Shown here: one piece after another, positions 6,866 through 9,079 of the stretch
How positions within the stretch are numbered: the first letter of the stretch is position 1
Layout: every line of letters starts with the position of its first letter
Origin: JBKHJA01 sp046538375
GTDB taxonomy: Bacteria > Acidobacteriota > Aminicenantia > Aminicenantales > Aminicenantaceae
Length of the DNA: 9,079 nt
Assembly (NCBI GenBank): GCA_046538375.1
Contig: JBKHJA010000104.1
Coordinates: 1-9,079, forward strand
Direction of reading: 5' to 3'
The notes under the pieces: generated by a model
Databases searched by the model: none
Told to the model about the DNA's origin: nothing
What the model saw: only the letters and a program-made list of their open reading frames with translations
Program-made: the position numbers and the translations under genes

Positions 6866-6991
6866 TTATGGTCTTTTAGTTTCTTTTATGCCCTGCTCTG
6901 TTTTGACGTATTTTCGAAAATAGATCCCAAAAACGGGAATGGCAACGAGATAGGCTATGACTATGATCAAATCAATCCCTCTAATATCCAT
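6866..6991 (-). pseudogene. Remnant of a sodium:solute symporter (SSS family), first membrane segment only
   Basis: A 41-codon ORF with a strong ribosome binding site (GGAGG runs in 6998-7007) upstream of the ATG at 6991. It reads MDIRGIDLIIVIAYLVAIP, then VFGIYFRKYVKTEQ, and ends GIKETKRP at a TAA. The pattern of IDLIIVIAYL, a short outward turn, then GIYFRKYVK matches the N-terminal helix of SSS-family transporters, where the next conserved text is normally DYFLAGR. That text and the remaining dozen membrane helices are missing, so this is probably a symporter that lost nearly everything between its first helix and a basic tail. The alternative is a genuine one-helix small membrane protein, since initiation signals are good and its stop touches the start of the cupin gene. 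I favour a remnant, given the similar deletions elsewhere in the window. Confidence 0.55.
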
Positions 6992-7154
6992 ACACACCTC
7001 CCTCCCAGAGATGTGAAAATGCTATAGAATTCATCTGGTTCTGTGGATTGCTCACTTTTTCACTTTCTATACAATATTTGCTGGCAAAACACAAACCAGA
7101 ATGATGCAGGATTTTTTTCCTATCAACCAGGTTTATTTATTCTTGGAATAAAAC
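6992..7154. other. Intergenic gap before the symporter remnant
   Basis: No gene is visible. On the minus strand TTGTGT and TATAGA are spaced by 17 bases near 7065-7095 and could be a weak promoter for the symporter remnant and cupin gene. A bulged stem lies at 7129-7156 (AGGTTT with AAACCT, TATTC with GAATA) over the stop codon of the membrane protein gene. No T-run follows it on the minus strand, so it is at best a weak terminator or an RNA end-protecting hairpin. Confidence 0.3.
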
Positions 7155-8882
7155 CTAAAAAATAGAACCGTCCTTGTTTATAAATCCTTTTCTTATCTTC
7201 CCTTTTCTGCGTAACTTGAGGCTTTTTTTAGGGAAAGGAGTGGAAAGGAGAGGCCCGTTCCAACACTGATCTCCTTTTTTAGGCACATAGATAATCAGAC
7301 CGGAATGCGTGACAAACTTGTCCAGCTTAACACGCTGGAGGGGATAGATCTTAGACTTGAACAGTTCCTTCTGGATCGAGATTTTTTCATGGATGAGCCA
7401 AGAAAAGAAGATAAGAAAAGAGAGGAGGAATCCTATGGTTTTTTTTGATCCCATTAGTCTGCAGAGCAGGAGAATCACTGTGCCGGCTGCCAACACCCAT
7501 AAACTCGCCCCCACAAATCTTATGTCCGGCGCTGTGAAGAACCAGTAAAAAATGGATGTCAGGGCAGGAAGCAGGAAGGCCCAATTTCTTCTGGATGGTC
7601 TTTGTCCATCTTTCCTGTTGAGTCGTAGATAAAAAAGCAAAAAACAGGCTGCAAGAATCAGAGCTAGAGGACAAACCATCTCGAAGTTTTTTCCCATCCT
7701 TGAGGCCCACGGCTTGAGCCAGTCCCAGTTTCTGAGAACTTCACTCCAATGGACATTGGGCATGCGCGCCCAGCTTCTGATCCAGTTGACCTCTTCAACC
7801 ACAGCAGATTTGGGTATGCGCCAATCCACAGCAAAGGAGCCGATGGTGCTGGGATAAAAGCAGTACCCGCTGAGAATGATTCCTCGTGCCATCCAAGGCA
7901 ATAACAAGAAAGCACTAAACACAGCCACAGAGACAAGGACTTTATGGTTCCTGGATGCTATCCTTCTTTTGCTTTGAAAAAAATATAAGAAAAGTGCCAC
8001 CAATGAAGCAGACAGAGCAAAAACAAAAAAGCTGAGCTTGATGGTTATCCCTAAACAGGACAGAATGATGATCAGGAAAATGCGAAATTCTATTTTTCTT
8101 GAGGAACTCTTTGCCTTCTCCAGCAAAGCCAATAAAAGGGAAGAAATCACAATCCCCAGAGTGAAAACAGCCAGATCAGGAGATAAGCTGGATACATGAC
8201 GGCTCCAGACTCTGATCACAATGGGGGTGAAAAGCAAGATGTTGAAAAGATAATAACTCCGGAAAGGAACTCTTCTTGCCGTTAATTTTATGCCGCTCAG
8301 GATGGTGTGGGCCATGAGAATCAAGAGCAGTATTCCGGCGGCAAGATGTTGAGATTTGAGGGGAACTGGACCTGTATCCAGCAGGGCTCCATACAGGAAA
8401 TAAGAACTGTTGAATGCAAGCCGGCCATGGAGATTTCCCAATCCAGGGACAACAGGGAATGCTTTTGCCCAATGGACAGAATTCAGATGATAAAGACCTG
8501 TATCGTATAATCTTCCCGAGCCCACAGCTCGATTGGACATCCAGATTGCCAGAAGAAACAGAACAGAGAGGAAAAGCCACTTTTGAAAGGAATTTTTCCT
8601 CCAAACAGCCAAAAGCTCTCTTCTGTTCCAGAATAATCCTGCGATTCCCATCGCTGATAGAGGTAAAAAAACAGCTCTGCCAACAGGAAACCATAGATGC
8701 CAGAGCTGCAGAAAAAGAAGGGCAAAGGCAAAGCCGAGCCAGAAGCAAAGGAGAAGATCTTCTCCCTGGTGAATTCTCTGCTCCATAAAACGAGAGATGA
8801 GAAGCCCCATGCCAATGAATAACAGACAGCAGGTGAACCAGGCAGCAAGTACGCCGCACATGGCCTGGATGAGTTCACTCAT
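7155..8882 (-). CDS. LIC_10190 family multi-pass membrane protein
   Basis: A 575-residue inner-membrane protein with roughly a dozen hydrophobic segments, beginning with one at about 8-30 and others near 43-62, 68-83 and 102-115. A conserved loop at about 124-165 reads RLYDTGLYHLNSVHWAK, then VVPGLGNLHGRLAFNSSYF; this is the hallmark I associate with the LIC_10190 family first noted in Leptospira. The C-terminal tail GDQCWNGPLLSTPF (about residue 533-547) also fits that family's usual ending. The overall plan, many helices with an acidic/aromatic periplasmic loop near the start, resembles GT-C glycosyltransferases, so handling of lipid-linked sugars in the cell envelope is a reasonable inference. 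The reaction is unknown. The start is the ATG at 8882; its ribosome binding site is poor. It is 46 bases downstream of another minus-strand frame, so the two may share a transcript. The gene is intact. Confidence 0.85.
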   Translation of the reverse strand: MSELIQAMCGVLAAWFTCCLLFIGMGLLISRFMEQRIHQGEDLLLCFWLGFAFALLFLQLWHLWFPVGRAVFLPLSAMGIAGLFWNRRELLAVWRKNSFQKWLFLSVLFLLAIWMSNRAVGSGRLYDTGLYHLNSVHWAKAFPVVPGLGNLHGRLAFNSSYFLYGALLDTGPVPLKSQHLAAGILLLILMAHTILSGIKLTARRVPFRSYYLFNILLFTPIVIRVWSRHVSSLSPDLAVFTLGIVISSLLLALLEKAKSSSRKIEFRIFLIIILSCLGITIKLSFFVFALSASLVALFLYFFQSKRRIASRNHKVLVSVAVFSAFLLLPWMARGIILSGYCFYPSTIGSFAVDWRIPKSAVVEEVNWIRSWARMPNVHWSEVLRNWDWLKPWASRMGKNFEMVCPLALILAACFLLFYLRLNRKDGQRPSRRNWAFLLPALTSIFYWFFTAPDIRFVGASLWVLAAGTVILLLCRLMGSKKTIGFLLSFLIFFSWLIHEKISIQKELFKSKIYPLQRVKLDKFVTHSGLIIYVPKKGDQCWNGPLLSTPFPKKSLKLRRKGKIRKGFINKDGSIF

Positions 8883-8928
8883 TTTTTTACGGAGCTTGCT
8901 CTCTGGAAGGCCAATATCATTAAAACCT

Positions 8929-9078
8929 CTATTCTGTCTTCAGGAACAGAACTTCTTTACAGCTTTTATCATAGGGAAAGAGGGAGGTCAAAGTGGAGAA
9001 AAAAACTACATCCCCCCTTTTAAAAATGGCTCCGCCATCAAAATCACTGCGAACAGTCCCTATAATTTTACCAAATAC
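8929..9078 (-). CDS. C-terminal end of an unidentified protein, running off the window
   Basis: A minus-strand frame is open from the right edge to a TAG at 8929-8931 and encodes 49 residues. It contains GKIIGTVRSDFDGGAIFKRG, then DVVFFSTLTSLFPYDKSC, and ends LFLKTE. The composition (balanced charges, alternating hydrophobics) looks like real protein, and the stop lies 46 bases before the membrane protein start on the same strand, as in an operon. No ATG occurs in frame, so the gene must start beyond the window. I do not recognise the family. Chance openness over 150 bases cannot be excluded. Confidence 0.42.
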   Translation of the reverse strand, partial: VFGKIIGTVRSDFDGGAIFKRGDVVFFSTLTSLFPYDKSCKEVLFLKTE

Positions 9079-9079
9079 T

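Noticed and set aside
7129..7156. Hairpin as an intrinsic terminator for the membrane protein gene
   Set aside because: The stem is AT-rich with a three-base bulge and no T-run follows in the direction of transcription.
7155..8882. Overlapping minus- and plus-strand frames within the membrane protein gene (such as 8176-8859)
   Set aside because: They lack family motifs and arise from the other frames of a long hydrophobic gene.

Overview
The window looks like chromosomal DNA from a Gram-negative, heterotrophic bacterium of moderate GC content. Signal-peptide enzymes, a secreted S9 peptidase, carbohydrate genes and a LIC_10190-type membrane protein fit groups such as Acidobacteriota/Aminicenantota or related environmental lineages. 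That placement is a weak guess from gene content. There are no phage, plasmid, transposon, CRISPR, rRNA or tRNA signatures.

Layout. On the minus strand at the left lies an intact iron-dependent alcohol dehydrogenase (68-1204). Upstream of it is a wrecked glycoside hydrolase family 127 gene (about 1317-2106), recognisable only as four collinear blocks in different frames. Diverging from that wreck, the plus strand carries a short leader ORF (2248-2310), an intact galactokinase-like GHMP kinase (2304-3536) and a galactose mutarotase (3587-3999) that has lost its middle. A convergent gap (4000-4186) follows. The rest is on the minus strand, listed in order of transcription from the right edge: the tail of an unidentified gene (8929-9078), a 575-residue multi-pass membrane protein of the LIC_10190 family (7155-8882), a gap, a 41-codon ORF resembling the first membrane segment of a sodium:solute symporter (6866-6991) whose stop abuts the start of a cupin-like protein (6314-6865), and a secreted prolyl-oligopeptidase-family peptidase (4187-6211) with its own promoter.

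How the genes fit together. Arabinofuranosidase (GH127), mutarotase, sugar kinase and a symporter would form a small pentose/hexose scavenging set. In this genome three of those four look broken by internal deletion, while the kinase, dehydrogenase, peptidase, cupin and membrane protein read through intact.

Most notable observation. The deletion junctions in GH127 and galM can be read at base level. At several of them the same few bases encode the conserved family residues expected on both sides, in two different frames. This is the footprint of short-homology deletion. The other point of interest is a 20-codon ORF with a strong Shine-Dalgarno sequence whose stop overlaps the start of the kinase, which itself lacks one.
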